NCBI GenBank assembly: GCA_900539425.1
Contig: UQBX01000001.1
Location: forward strand, 62,001-126,000
Origin: an uncultured Oscillospiraceae bacterium
Lineage (GTDB): Bacteria > Bacillota > Clostridia > Oscillospirales > Acutalibacteraceae
Length of the DNA: 64,000 bases
Reading direction: 5' to 3'
How positions within the stretch are numbered: position 1 is the first letter of the stretch; each line of letters begins with the position of its first letter. The position numbers and the translations under genes were made by a program. The notes under the pieces are model-generated. The model searched no databases, was not told the origin of the DNA, and worked only from the letters and a program-made list of their open reading frames with translations. This document shows positions 54,405 to 62,646 of the stretch, one piece after another.

Positions 54405-54427
54405 ATAATTATTAGTTATCCTTTATT
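54405..54427 (-). repeat. Right copy of the 23-bp inverted repeat
   Basis: Exact inverted match to 49653-49675. It lies 21 bases upstream of the kamA start, reading into kamA as the left copy reads into the STAND gene. Confidence 0.85.
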
Positions 54428-54520
54428 GGGAGCATACGCAATTAATAAAAATCAAGTTAAACTCGTTGGTTTTCTCACTGGTTATTTTGTGAACTAATTC
54501 GTTTAAGGAGGTTTTATCTT

Positions 54521-54670
54521 ATGTCTAACAATTCAAATAAACATGTTTCAAAAACGAAGAATAACACCCAGAAAAAAACAAGTGAAAAACAGAAAAATCG
54601 CGACAAAGCTAAATATGATGATATGCGTCAAGTTGATTGGTCATATTTTGGCCCGAGTTATTGGGATTAA
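54521..54670 (+). CDS. Hidden 49-residue peptide gene
   Basis: ATG 54521 follows a perfect AAGGAGG. The 49-residue product is rich in Lys, Asn and Thr in its first 30 residues and ends in an aromatic tail, DWSYFGPSYWD. A strong terminator follows the stop by three bases. The gene is divergent from kamA. Its size, tail and position beside an ATP-grasp ligase and a radical SAM enzyme make it a candidate modification substrate, but an unrelated small protein is also possible. Confidence 0.7.
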   Translation: MSNNSNKHVSKTKNNTQKKTSEKQKNRDKAKYDDMRQVDWSYFGPSYWD

Positions 54671-54672
54671 CA

Positions 54673-54704
54673 AAAGAGGGTATCGTTTGATACCCTCTTT
54701 GCTT
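54673..54704 (+). terminator. Terminator of the 49-residue peptide gene
   Basis: AGAGGGTATC and GATACCCTCT arms with a GTTT loop, followed by TTGCTTT. Confidence 0.9.
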
Positions 54705-54719
54705 TGTGTGAAACAAAGG

Positions 54720-55450
54720 CAACCACCTGCTAAGCAGGTGGGAAAGGAAAAGCTTAAGCGAGGAAAGAAGTGACAAAATAAAAAACCTTGATATATTAGA
54801 AATGGGTTTGCCGACCAAAAACTAAAATATCAAGGAGGTCTTAATCGTGAAAGAGAAAGACATAAATAGTTTAGAACATACAAAGTGGAGATGTTAATAC
54901 TATGTGGTATTTGCTCCGAAATATAGAAGAATGGCAATATATGGAGAAATAAAAGCAGACATAGGAAAAGTATTGCGACAATTATGCAAACAAAAAGGAA
55001 TAGAAATAATAGAAGCAGAGTTATGTAAAGATCATGTACATATGCTGATAAGTGTGCCGCCAAAATATAGTATTTCACAGATAATGGGATATCTCAAAGG
55101 GAAAAGCAGTCTGATGATATTTGATAGACATGCAAATTTAAAATACAAATATGGAAACAGACACTTTTGGGCAAGAGGATATTTTGTAGATACAGTAGGA
55201 CGCAACAAAAAGCAAATCCAAGAGTACATTCGAAATCAACTTACAGAAGATAAGATAGCAGACCAAATAGAATTGAAAGAGTTTGTAGACCAGTTTACGG
55301 GCAGCGTGAACAAAAGAACATAAAAATAACCCCTTGAGGGGTAGCCTGAAAAAACAATGCGGTTGGCAAACTTTTCAGTGCCCCTTTAGGGGTTATGTCT
55401 GTAAAAAGCCCTTTTAGGCTTACTCAAGCCTCCGGCTTAGCCGGAGGTCT
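54720..55450 (+). mobile_element. IS200/IS605-type insertion sequence, left copy
   Basis: The element has subterminal hairpins typical of this family: CCACCTGC with GCAGGTGG (54724-54742) on the left and CCTCCGGC with GCCGGAGG (about 55429-55447) on the right. It carries a tnpA gene only. Exact ends cannot be set from the sequence. Confidence 0.75.
54847..55323 (+). pseudogene. tnpA: TnpA (Y1, HUH) transposase with an in-frame stop
   Basis: Reading from GTG 54847, codon 17 is TAA (54895-54897) in the otherwise conserved TKWRC-x-YYVVFAPKYRR start. The rest is intact: DHVHMLISVPP (HUH motif), KYKYGNRHFWARGYFVDTVGRN and the nucleophile Tyr in QIQEYIRNQ. The upstream AAGGAGG site favours the 54847 start. 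The intact copy at 59.9 kb has a Gln codon at this position, so this looks like a C-to-T nonsense change. Confidence 0.85.
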
Positions 55451-55460
55451 TGACTTACAA

Positions 55461-56180
55461 TTCTTCAGTTTGAAATGTTATATAGCCCTAGTAATAATAA
55501 CTGTATCTATGCCTTTAATACATACACGGCTGTTAAATTAGTTTGTTAATGTGTTTTCCAACAGATATTTAATTTAATATAGCTGCGCTCCCTTACAATC
55601 AGATAGACTTCTTTATCGACCTTACTCAAATCTACAACCGTTCCCGTTTAAAACAAGCTCTCTTTATAAAGTATAAATCTATATTTAGCAATATATATCA
55701 TAGTTATTTTTAATTAACCAGTCATTTTTCTCTTATATAACCTGATAATACGAATCTATACCATTAATTGCTCAAGTATAGCGCATCACATCAAAAGAAA
55801 GGATTCCACCGTTCACGGGTATTTTTAACCCTTGGGAGGCGATTCTTAACAATTTTATTTAGTTTTTCAAAAGAAATGATATACCATCTCTAAGAATTTC
55901 TAAAAGTCTAAGTTTATAGTAAAAGATAAGATTATAAAGCAAACCACATGCAATTGTGTTACCCAATGCACACTTTAGGCTTTTAATAAATTGTGGCTTT
56001 ATAGGACTGTTCTTGCATCCATGTTCAACATATGGAATTTCATCTCTGACTGAATATTTCGAATTCCAAACATTACTCAAAACATTCACATTTACAACTC
56101 TTATATAAAGTTGTAAAATAAATTTGTTGTAAAAAAAATTCAATTATACTTTATTTTTAAAACTAAAGGAGATGATAATT
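55461..56180. other. Gene-poor AT-rich region before the helicase
   Basis: No convincing gene. A minus-strand frame (55859-56143) encodes 94 residues with a hydrophobic C-terminal half but lacks a ribosome site and recognisable family. The stretch probably includes the helicase promoter. Confidence 0.4.
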
Positions 56181-58901
56181 ATGTTAAGAATAGATAAGGC
56201 TATTCTCGACACGAATGATGTAATTTGTGATAATATTGAACAGTTTGGCTCGATCGAGCGAGGACTATTAAGCCAAAACATATTAGGTCATATTCGCAAT
56301 TTTGTAGAATACATTGCTATCAAGGCTTTTTCTAAAGGCGCTGATGTTAATCCTTATGATTATAAGCTAAATGTTGCTGCATTAAAAGACATGCAACGCC
56401 ATGGGAACTTGCGATTTTTATATAAATTCCATGAACTACTTCAAAAATCCGTGTCTCACTATACCATAGATAAAGATGGCTCGGAACGACTCATGCTCAA
56501 ATATTACGAACACCTACTTAAGATTAAGATTTATCTTAAACAGACATACAATTTAGAAGTTTTAGAGAATATAAAAGATTTCCCATTAAACATCGATACT
56601 GAGCTTTCAGATTATTACACTAAAATTGCAGAAAGAATTGAAACACCAAGTAAAAATAGCCACGCTGTCACATATAACGATCGCTATTATGTTCAGAAAG
56701 TTAAACCTTTCTTTATAAATCAAAAAATATATTATGAGATTACATTTACAGCGGCAAATTCTAATACAAGCAAATTTGATCGAGTGATTGCTTTTACTCG
56801 ACATGAAATCATAGATAACTATGCTATAAAATTCTCCATTCATAATGATACAATTCGTATTTTAGACAAATATATGTCAATTCTGATAATAGACGGATAC
56901 GAAGTATCTATTCGTCCGTGTGAATGGGATAACCTTTCTAAAATTTTTGGACATAGAGTGAGTCATAGCACTAACTCCATTGAATATAAAGAGCTAATGA
57001 GATTTCTCTCAACTGTAAAAACATCTCTGACAGAGCTGGTAAGCAGTGACCAAGATTATTATGATTTTATAAAAGAACATATTACCGGACAAGCTAAGTC
57101 GATTAAAATATATGACCTTCTGGATCAATGTAGGGAAATAATCATGAATAATCTACCTGGCAAAAATGTATTGCGTTATTTGCTATACAAGATGAACAAT
57201 CGCATAATCAAATGGCAGTACTGGAATATGCAGTGTGAAAGCTTATCAAATCTCTATCTAAGCTATGGCTGCATTCCTTTTGATCAAATGCCTTATTGCA
57301 CTTCTCTTCGCAAACATAATCCGAGAATATATGATCTATTTAACTCAATTCCTGTTTGTTGCCGTGAACACGAATTATTTGCCCGGTATATTAAAAACAA
57401 CACGGAAATAGAAGGACATCTCTTCACTCCTAAAACTGAAATTGAAGGATTTGAAAAAATTGACGAGTTGATTCAAAAATATAATTCTTCTCTTTACTAT
57501 AAGCATACTGGGCGTAGACTAGAAGAATATAAAGGACATATTTATATCAAAGAGTATGCTGAAAATAGTACTGAAATAATCAAAAAGCTAAAACAACTTT
57601 CTGATTCTGGTGTTTCTCAATATACTGCCTCTGTTGATTCATGGCTTTCTCGAGAATCATACACTATCGATGACGAAGCTAAAAAAGAAGCGGTACGCAA
57701 AATGTTTACGAATTCACATGTCGCCTTAATATACGGTTCAGCTGGAACAGGAAAATCCACCCTAATTAATCATATATCAAATTTCTGGGCAGAAAAGAAT
57801 AAGATTTTTTTGGCAAATACTCATCCTGCTGTAGATAATATGAGAAGAAAGGTAACTGCAGGCAACAGTGCATATAAAACTATCGCCAAGTTTTTATCTA
57901 AAAAAAACAACCATACCGAGTGTGATATATTATTTATTGATGAGTGTAGTACTGTAAGCAACGATGATATGAGGCAGATACTTAAAAAAGCCTGTTTTAA
58001 ACTTTTGGTTTTGGTAGGTGATGTGTATCAGATAGAATCTATTTACTTTGGAAATTGGTTTAGCATTGCAAAAAAATTTGTACCAACAACTTCTGTGTTT
58101 GAATTAACATACCCCTACAGAACCACTAACCAAGAGTTGTTAACCGTGTGGGATCGCGTGCGTAGACTCGACGATGCGATATTAGAACCGTTAGTGAAAA
58201 ATGGCTATGTTGCAAAACTTGATGAGTCCATTTTTGAACACAGCAATAACGACGAAATTATTCTCTGCTTAAATTACGATGGACTCTATGGAATTAACAA
58301 TATCAACCGATTCTTACAAAATAGTAATCCAAATAAGCGTATTGTGTGGGGAATCAACACTTATAAGATTGGCGATCCCATTCTGTTTAATGAGTCAAAT
58401 ATATATTCTCCGTTGATTCATAATAACACAAAGGGAAAAATCATCGGAATTCACCCAGAAGAGCAACAAATCCGATTTGATATTGAGCTTGAGGAATCAA
58501 TAAATGAGATAGACGCATGGGACTACGACTTTGAACTTGTTGGAGAGTCTGAATCTGGAAATTCCATTATCTCTTTTAGTGTTAATAAATTTAGAAGTAC
58601 TGACGAAGATGATGACGATAATAACTCCACAGTTATACCATTTCAAGTTGCGTATGCCGTGTCTATCCATAAAGCACAAGGTTTAGAGTACGAATCTGTA
58701 AAAATAGTTATTACAAATGAAGCAGAAGAACGCATCACGCATAACATCTTTTATACAGCAATAACACGAGCAAAGAATGAGCTGAAAATATATTGGAGCC
58801 CAGAGACTGAAAAATCTGTCCTTGAGCGCCTTGAAGTTAAAAATTCATATAAAGACTCCTATTTGTTAGCACAATTATCATCAATCTCAATAATTAACTA
58901 A
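56181..58901 (+). CDS. Large SF1 helicase (RecD/Pif1-like) with unknown N-terminal region
   Basis: ATG 56181 is nine bases after AAAGGAG; ATG 56172 overlaps it. The 906-residue protein has an N-terminal ~490-residue region of unknown family, then SF1 motifs: I GSAGTGKST, II LFIDECST, III VLVGDVYQIES, a motif-IV Arg in ELTYPYRTT, V/VI VAYAVSIHKAQGLEYESVKI and FYTAITRAKNEL. Such RecD/UvrD-type helicases with long N-terminal regions are common single-gene items in defence regions. It appears to be transcribed alone. Function is inferred only from its context. Confidence 0.8.
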   Translation: MLRIDKAILDTNDVICDNIEQFGSIERGLLSQNILGHIRNFVEYIAIKAFSKGADVNPYDYKLNVAALKDMQRHGNLRFLYKFHELLQKSVSHYTIDKDGSERLMLKYYEHLLKIKIYLKQTYNLEVLENIKDFPLNIDTELSDYYTKIAERIETPSKNSHAVTYNDRYYVQKVKPFFINQKIYYEITFTAANSNTSKFDRVIAFTRHEIIDNYAIKFSIHNDTIRILDKYMSILIIDGYEVSIRPCEWDNLSKIFGHRVSHSTNSIEYKELMRFLSTVKTSLTELVSSDQDYYDFIKEHITGQAKSIKIYDLLDQCREIIMNNLPGKNVLRYLLYKMNNRIIKWQYWNMQCESLSNLYLSYGCIPFDQMPYCTSLRKHNPRIYDLFNSIPVCCREHELFARYIKNNTEIEGHLFTPKTEIEGFEKIDELIQKYNSSLYYKHTGRRLEEYKGHIYIKEYAENSTEIIKKLKQLSDSGVSQYTASVDSWLSRESYTIDDEAKKEAVRKMFTNSHVALIYGSAGTGKSTLINHISNFWAEKNKIFLANTHPAVDNMRRKVTAGNSAYKTIAKFLSKKNNHTECDILFIDECSTVSNDDMRQILKKACFKLLVLVGDVYQIESIYFGNWFSIAKKFVPTTSVFELTYPYRTTNQELLTVWDRVRRLDDAILEPLVKNGYVAKLDESIFEHSNNDEIILCLNYDGLYGINNINRFLQNSNPNKRIVWGINTYKIGDPILFNESNIYSPLIHNNTKGKIIGIHPEEQQIRFDIELEESINEIDAWDYDFELVGESESGNSIISFSVNKFRSTDEDDDDNNSTVIPFQVAYAVSIHKAQGLEYESVKIVITNEAEERITHNIFYTAITRAKNELKIYWSPETEKSVLERLEVKNSYKDSYLLAQLSSISIIN

Positions 58902-59153
58902 ATAGAGGAAAGACAACTGTAAATAGACCACTTCTACAAATAAGAATGTATAAAAATCCTTGAATCAAGACAACTCAGTATGCATCTTATGTAAATGATA
59001 ATTCTGCTACATCATTTACGACACTTTTTCAAAAAAACAATTTTTGATGTTCTCAGACAAAAAAATCAAAACCCGTAAATACCTTGTAAAATAAGGTTTT
59101 ACGGGTTCACACCGCAGAACAAAACCAACCAAAACAAGCTAAGATGCCAACTC
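58902..59153. terminator. Intergenic region with the helicase terminator
   Basis: At about 59071-59107 AACCCGTAAA and TTTTACGGGTT arms form a hairpin, between the helicase and the hip remnant. Nothing else was seen. Confidence 0.6.
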
Positions 59154-59360
59154 CTAGGGGATTAATCCATCAAAAAAAGAAAATAATGTTTTTGATGTAA
59201 ACTCTTCATCCTGTAATGGCAATGTTAAGCTGACAGCAATAGCTTGTTCGCTGTTAAGATAATCGCTGTCGTACTTGAAAGAATAGCCGAAATCCGTTTC
59301 GCTCAGCACACCTGCAAAAATATTTCTGACATAGACATTTGCAGTTCTGTACTCCCTCAT
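59154..59360 (-). pseudogene. HipA N-terminal fragment
   Basis: The 68-codon frame is the N-terminal domain of a HipA-type kinase toxin: VYVRNIFAGVLSETDFGYSFKYDSDYL, then LTLPLQDEEF and FFDGLIP before a TAG. In complete proteins the sequence would continue with a Glu-Gly motif and the kinase domain. Those parts are missing, so it is a truncated toxin. The hipB-like gene lies two bases upstream. Confidence 0.75.
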
Positions 59361-59362
59361 AA

Positions 59363-59563
59363 TTAATCATCCTTTCTTCCCGGAACTGCTTCCATACCAA
59401 ACATTGCAAGAGCCTGATTAACCTTATCCATTCTTACTGTGGGCTTGCCTTGTTCAAGTTCACGGACAAATCTAAGTCCTAAACCGGAACGAAGAGCAAA
59501 TTCTTCCTGCGTCAATCCCGCAGCTTTTCTATTAGTTTTAATAAATTCAGAAATCTTATTCAT
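59363..59563 (-). CDS. HipB-like antitoxin / Xre-type repressor
   Basis: The 66-residue protein has a Cro/C1-type helix-turn-helix: TNRKAAGLTQEEFALRSGLGLRFVRELEQG, then a short DNA-adjacent tail. The ATG is at 59561-59563. It would repress its own operon and bind HipA. Three repeats in its promoter match a self-binding site. With HipA truncated the pair cannot act as a toxin system. Confidence 0.82.
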   Translation of the reverse strand: MNKISEFIKTNRKAAGLTQEEFALRSGLGLRFVRELEQGKPTVRMDKVNQALAMFGMEAVPGRKDD

Positions 59564-59573
59564 AAGATTATAT

Positions 59574-59667
59574 TATACCCTATCGGGTTTATTGTCAATG
59601 ATTATTAAATATAATTATACCTTATCGGTACTATTTTATTTACATATTTATAATTATACCCTATCGG
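59574..59667 (-). promoter_or_regulatory. hipB promoter with three operator repeats
   Basis: TATACC(C/T)TATCGG appears at 59574-59586, 59616-59628 and 59655-59667 (spacing 42 and 39). On the minus strand TTGACA (59594-59599) and TATAAT (59572-59577), 16 bases apart, form the promoter and the first repeat overlaps the -10 box. Confidence 0.75.
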
Positions 59668-59704
59668 TTATAATCAATACACATTAAATGTAACATATTT
59701 GTTT

Positions 59705-60490
59705 GTCAATCATAACCACCAGTTGAACTGGTGGTTTGCGCAGGCCCTAAAAGGGCCGCCTACTGGCTTGCCGACTGAAAGTCGGCACTGATGGTTTGAC
59801 ATCGCATTACTATTTCTAACAGCCCCTCTCGTGGGGCTGTTTATTTTTTTGCTTATTTATTCTTGTTACCCGTGAACGGGTCTACATACTCCTTGATTGA
59901 GATTTGATCGTTGGCTAAATCTTCCTCAAGTTGATTTTGTATGTACTTTTCTATCACTTTCTTATTTCGACCGACTGTATCAACATAGTATCCTCTGCAC
60001 CAAAAATGTCTGTTTCCATACTTATACTTTAAATTTGCGTGTCGGTCGAAAATCATAAGTGTACTTTTTTCCTTGAGATATCCCATAAATTGTGCTACAC
60101 TTAAATACGGCGGTATTGATACCAGTAGGTGTATGTGGTCTTTACACGCTTCCGCCTCTATTATCTCTACTCCTTTTTGTTCACACAATTTTCTGATTAT
60201 CTCTCCTACATCTCTCTTGATTTTTCCATATATCTCTTTTCTACGATATTTTGGTGCGAACACTATATGGTACTGACATCTATATGTAGAGTGTGATAAT
60301 GTTTTTATTTCATTGTTTCCGTTCTTTTTTACCACGTTTTTAACCTCCTGTATCTTAGTAACGCGTCTACCAAACCGTTTCTATTATACAGTGAGGTTTC
60401 TTTTTTCTATACTCTCGGCTTGCTTTTTGCTCGCTGGTTTTATTTTTACTAAAGCTTTCTATTTCCCCCGCTAGAACCGGGGGTTTTTTC
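59705..60490 (-). mobile_element. IS200/IS605-type insertion sequence, right copy
   Basis: Terminal hairpins ACCACCAGTT with ACTGGTGGT (about 59710-59732) and CCCCCG with CGGGGG (about 60467-60485) bound a single tnpA. The ends of the element are approximate. Confidence 0.75.
59853..60335 (-). CDS. tnpA: TnpA transposase (Y1, HUH), intact
   Basis: The 160-residue protein has the complete IS200/IS605 TnpA pattern: STYRCQYHIVFAPKYRRKEIYGK, DHIHLLVSIPP (HUH), MIFDRHANLKYKYGNRHFWCRGYYVDTVGRN and the nucleophile Tyr in VIEKYIQNQ. It is about 70% similar by eye to the left copy but not identical, so they are separate insertions. No tnpB follows. Confidence 0.92.
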   Translation of the reverse strand: MVKKNGNNEIKTLSHSTYRCQYHIVFAPKYRRKEIYGKIKRDVGEIIRKLCEQKGVEIIEAEACKDHIHLLVSIPPYLSVAQFMGYLKEKSTLMIFDRHANLKYKYGNRHFWCRGYYVDTVGRNKKVIEKYIQNQLEEDLANDQISIKEYVDPFTGNKNK

Positions 60491-60507
60491 TTTGCTGAAG
60501 AAACAAT

Positions 60508-60543
60508 ATAAAAAGAAGGAGTTAAATAACTCCTTCTTTATTT
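60508..60543 (-). terminator. Terminator of the lipoprotein-type gene
   Basis: AAAGAAGGAGTTA and TAACTCCTTCTTT arms; the minus-strand gene ends within it. Confidence 0.8.
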
Positions 60544-61269
60544 TAAATTACTGTTAATTTGTAACACATTTGTAATATAAAATGCTTTCTGTGCCCGTGT
60601 CCTTCCAATAATAACGAACCCTCGTACAGCCGTTGCTTCAAAATCAATAAGTCCATCTGCCTTCATATCATTAATTGTAGTTTTATAATCACCTTGGTTA
60701 AAAGAAATTTGCCAAGTAAGTCCATTTTTTGAATCCATTTCAACAGTTTCAAAGCCAGATTCAGCACCGTGTTGAGGGAACTATTCAAAGTAATTATCAA
60801 TAACCCAATCCTTCTGAGCCTGTGTTAACGGTTTTGATGATGTAGCCTGAGTTGTAGTAACCTTTTTTGTAGTAGTTTCCTTTTTCGTAGTAGTCTCTTT
60901 CTTGGTCGCAGTCTGTTTCTTCGTTGTATTTGAGCCTGAGCCTGATGAACTTGAAGAACCTGACGAACCAGAAGAGCCTGAAGACTTGGTTTTGGAGCTG
61001 CCGCTGGTTGTTTCTGATACTGTTGAGTCAGAACCGCTTGAGTCGCTTTCATCTGAGCTTGACCACAACGGACCGTCCTTGGTTGTAGTATCGGATTTAT
61101 TAACCATAGTGGTTAAATACTCGCCGTTCTCATCTGTAACAGCTTCACCGTTTTCATCGGTTACAAACTCTGCAACCATTTCATCTTCTTTGTTTGCAGA
61201 GTAAGCTGCAAATACGCTTATAATTACGACAATAGCCATAATTACAGCGATGATTTTGTTCTTTTTCAT
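60538..61269 (-). pseudogene. Secreted Ser/Thr/Lys-rich protein with in-frame TAG and shifted end
   Basis: Read from ATG 61267-61269, a signal-like N terminus (MKKNKIIAVIMAIVVIISVFAAYS) is followed by a low-complexity Ser/Gly/Thr/Lys region with repeated TKKETTTKK and a folded part. TAG at 60781-60783 interrupts the frame, which then continues in register with WQISFNQGDYKTTINDMKADGLIDF; a later frameshift garbles the last 25 residues. The homologue at 48.3 kb shows the intended C terminus (ESILYYRC). It may have been a surface-linked protein. Confidence 0.65.
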
Positions 61270-61381
61270 TTATCCTTATTCCCCCATTAAATAATATGTT
61301 TTTAACTATATTCATAATAGAATAATGAAAACTTACCACAGACTGTTTACCCCTCCATAAGAGGTGTAAAACCTTCTGTTT

Positions 61382-61714
61382 TTATTTAAGCTTATAGATT
61401 TTAAGAGGTTTTCCCGCTTCTTTACAGTGGTCTATTACAAACTTCGTTCCTCTTGATTTTCCATCCCAAAAAGCTATCACACAATCTGCATAATCAATGA
61501 TTAACAGATTCCTTTTGAGCGGGGCGGAGCGTCCGTATTTGTCATAGTCGGGCAGAAATTCCGTCAGTTTTATTCCGTTTGCTTTTGCGTATTCTTTTGC
61601 GCAGGTATCGACTCCCCTTGCTCCGCCCGATACGATTTCCGTTACATTCTGCGGAAGATACTGAGACAAGTCGTTAACCCATATATTTCTTGAGCCTACT
61701 ATTGCAGTTTTCAT
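61382..61714 (-). CDS. SLOG-family nucleotide-binding protein (DUF2493-like)
   Basis: The start is ATG at 61712-61714 after GGAGGAG. The 110-residue protein has the SLOG Rossmann-like pattern: KTAIVGSRNIWVNDLSQYL, VSGGARGVDTCAKEYA and FLPDYDKYGRSAPLKRN, DCVIAFWDGKSRGTKFVI. SLOG proteins bind nucleotides and some act as sensors in defence or toxin systems. It is divergently encoded from a ribbon-helix-helix protein with repeats between them. Confidence 0.82.
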   Translation of the reverse strand: MKTAIVGSRNIWVNDLSQYLPQNVTEIVSGGARGVDTCAKEYAKANGIKLTEFLPDYDKYGRSAPLKRNLLIIDYADCVIAFWDGKSRGTKFVIDHCKEAGKPLKIYKLK

Positions 61715-61741
61715 TTTCTCCTCCGAACATATAATGAACAT

Positions 61742-61798
61742 ATTGTGTATTCATATTGCACATTATAACACATAATGAGCATAAAATAAACACATAAT
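61742..61798. promoter_or_regulatory. Operator-like repeats between the SLOG and RHH genes
   Basis: AACACATAAT occurs at 61767-61776 and 61789-61798, 22 bases apart (about two helical turns), with a related inverted TATTGTGTAT at 61741-61750. This layout fits binding by the adjacent Arc-type protein. Confidence 0.55.
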
Positions 61799-61821
61799 AT
61801 ATTTTTATGTGAGGGCTTTTT

Positions 61822-61983
61822 ATGGCTATTAAGAGTTTGTCTATTAGAATTGATAATGAAATGCTTGATAAACTGCATGTTGTTGCTGATTATGAGGGTC
61901 GCTCAGCTAACAGTCAGATATTGATTTTAATCCGTGACTGCATTGAAAAATATGAAAAAGAACACGGAAAAATAGAAGTTTAA
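61822..61983 (+). CDS. Arc-type ribbon-helix-helix DNA-binding protein
   Basis: A 53-residue gene that starts at ATG 61822. AIKSLSIRIDNEMLDKLHVVADYEGRSANSQILILIRDCIEKYEKEHG matches the beta strand-helix-helix order of Arc/MetJ-type repressors. Its position, divergent from the SLOG gene, and the repeats between them suggest it controls both. Small size explains its absence from long-ORF listings. Confidence 0.75.
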   Translation: MAIKSLSIRIDNEMLDKLHVVADYEGRSANSQILILIRDCIEKYEKEHGKIEV

Positions 61984-62002
61984 AAAAACTTTCCAAAAAC
62001 TA

Positions 62003-62141
62003 TTTACAAAATATAATATCCCATGGTATAATTATGGTACAGAGTTATTAAGGAGTTGTTATTTATGTAACAACTCTTTTTTATAAGTGTTATTAAAGGA
62101 CAGTCATGCTAGTTTTAATCAGCTGAAGACTGTCCTTTTTT
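62003..62141 (+). promoter_or_regulatory. Tandem-terminator leader upstream of the gene at 62.2 kb
   Basis: TTTACA (62003-62008) and TATAAT (62027-62032) form a promoter in an ATGGTATAATTA context that matches the leader at 35.06 kb. Hairpin 1 is GAGTTGTT with AACAACTC (62053-62076) and a T-run; hairpin 2 is AAGGACAGTC with GACTGTCCTT (62096-62137) and a T-run. The gene follows about 40 bases later. The order is the same as upstream of its paralogue. Confidence 0.8.
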
Positions 62142-62176
62142 ATATATTAAATTTCATTCTCAATGAGGCTTTTTAA

Positions 62177-62550
62177 ATGAAAAAATCTTTTATTGGCAGC
62201 TCAGACAAATTAACTGTTGCAACTATTTACAAAGAGGATTTTTTAAATCGTCAGATTAGTAGCAACTCGCCTGCAAATGTACTTTACGAAGATAAACATT
62301 TTCAGGTTACGCAATGGGTTTATAGTTTTTTGTACAGATATAATTTTCTCAATCTTAATCGTGACTATGTTTACAAGATAGATGATTCAGACAGAATTTG
62401 TATTAGGATTGCTGTAAACATGTCACAGATGTTCAGAGATAATACATACTTTACGGAATGCTGTTAAAAACATTTAATGATGACAGATTAGAAGTTTTTG
62501 AGGACTTATTTGGCAAGTATGCTCCTTATACTCTAAGTGAAATCAGTTAA
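62177..62550 (+). pseudogene. Paralogue of the gene at 34.8 kb, frameshifted near the end
   Basis: From ATG 62177 the frame encodes about 96 residues that match the 34.8-kb protein (YEDKHFQVTQWVYSFLYRYNF, DYVYKIDDSD, NMSQMFRDNTYFTEC) and then stops. Another frame continues LLKTFNDDRLEVFEDLF to 62550, giving the expected total of about 125 codons. An indel near 62,460 separates them. Function unknown. Confidence 0.65.
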
Positions 62551-62646
62551 TTAAAATTAAACAGTGGAGAGTCTTTCTCCATTGTTTTTTATCAAAAATG
62601 GTCCTAAAGTAAGGGAATAATCAAGAATAGTAATTAATTAAAAGAG

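Noticed and set aside
55859..56143. 94-residue minus-strand gene
   Set aside because: No ribosome site or recognisable family, and AT-rich low-complexity content; kept only as a note in the intergenic entry.
59705..59790. CRISPR-like hairpins beside the right IS copy
   Set aside because: The short palindromes are not regularly spaced repeats; they fit IS200/IS605 terminal hairpins.
60902..61204. 100-residue Glu/Pro/Ser-rich plus-strand reading frame
   Set aside because: It is the antisense of the Ser/Thr/Lys repeat region of the secreted protein gene; its composition is a mirror of that repeat.
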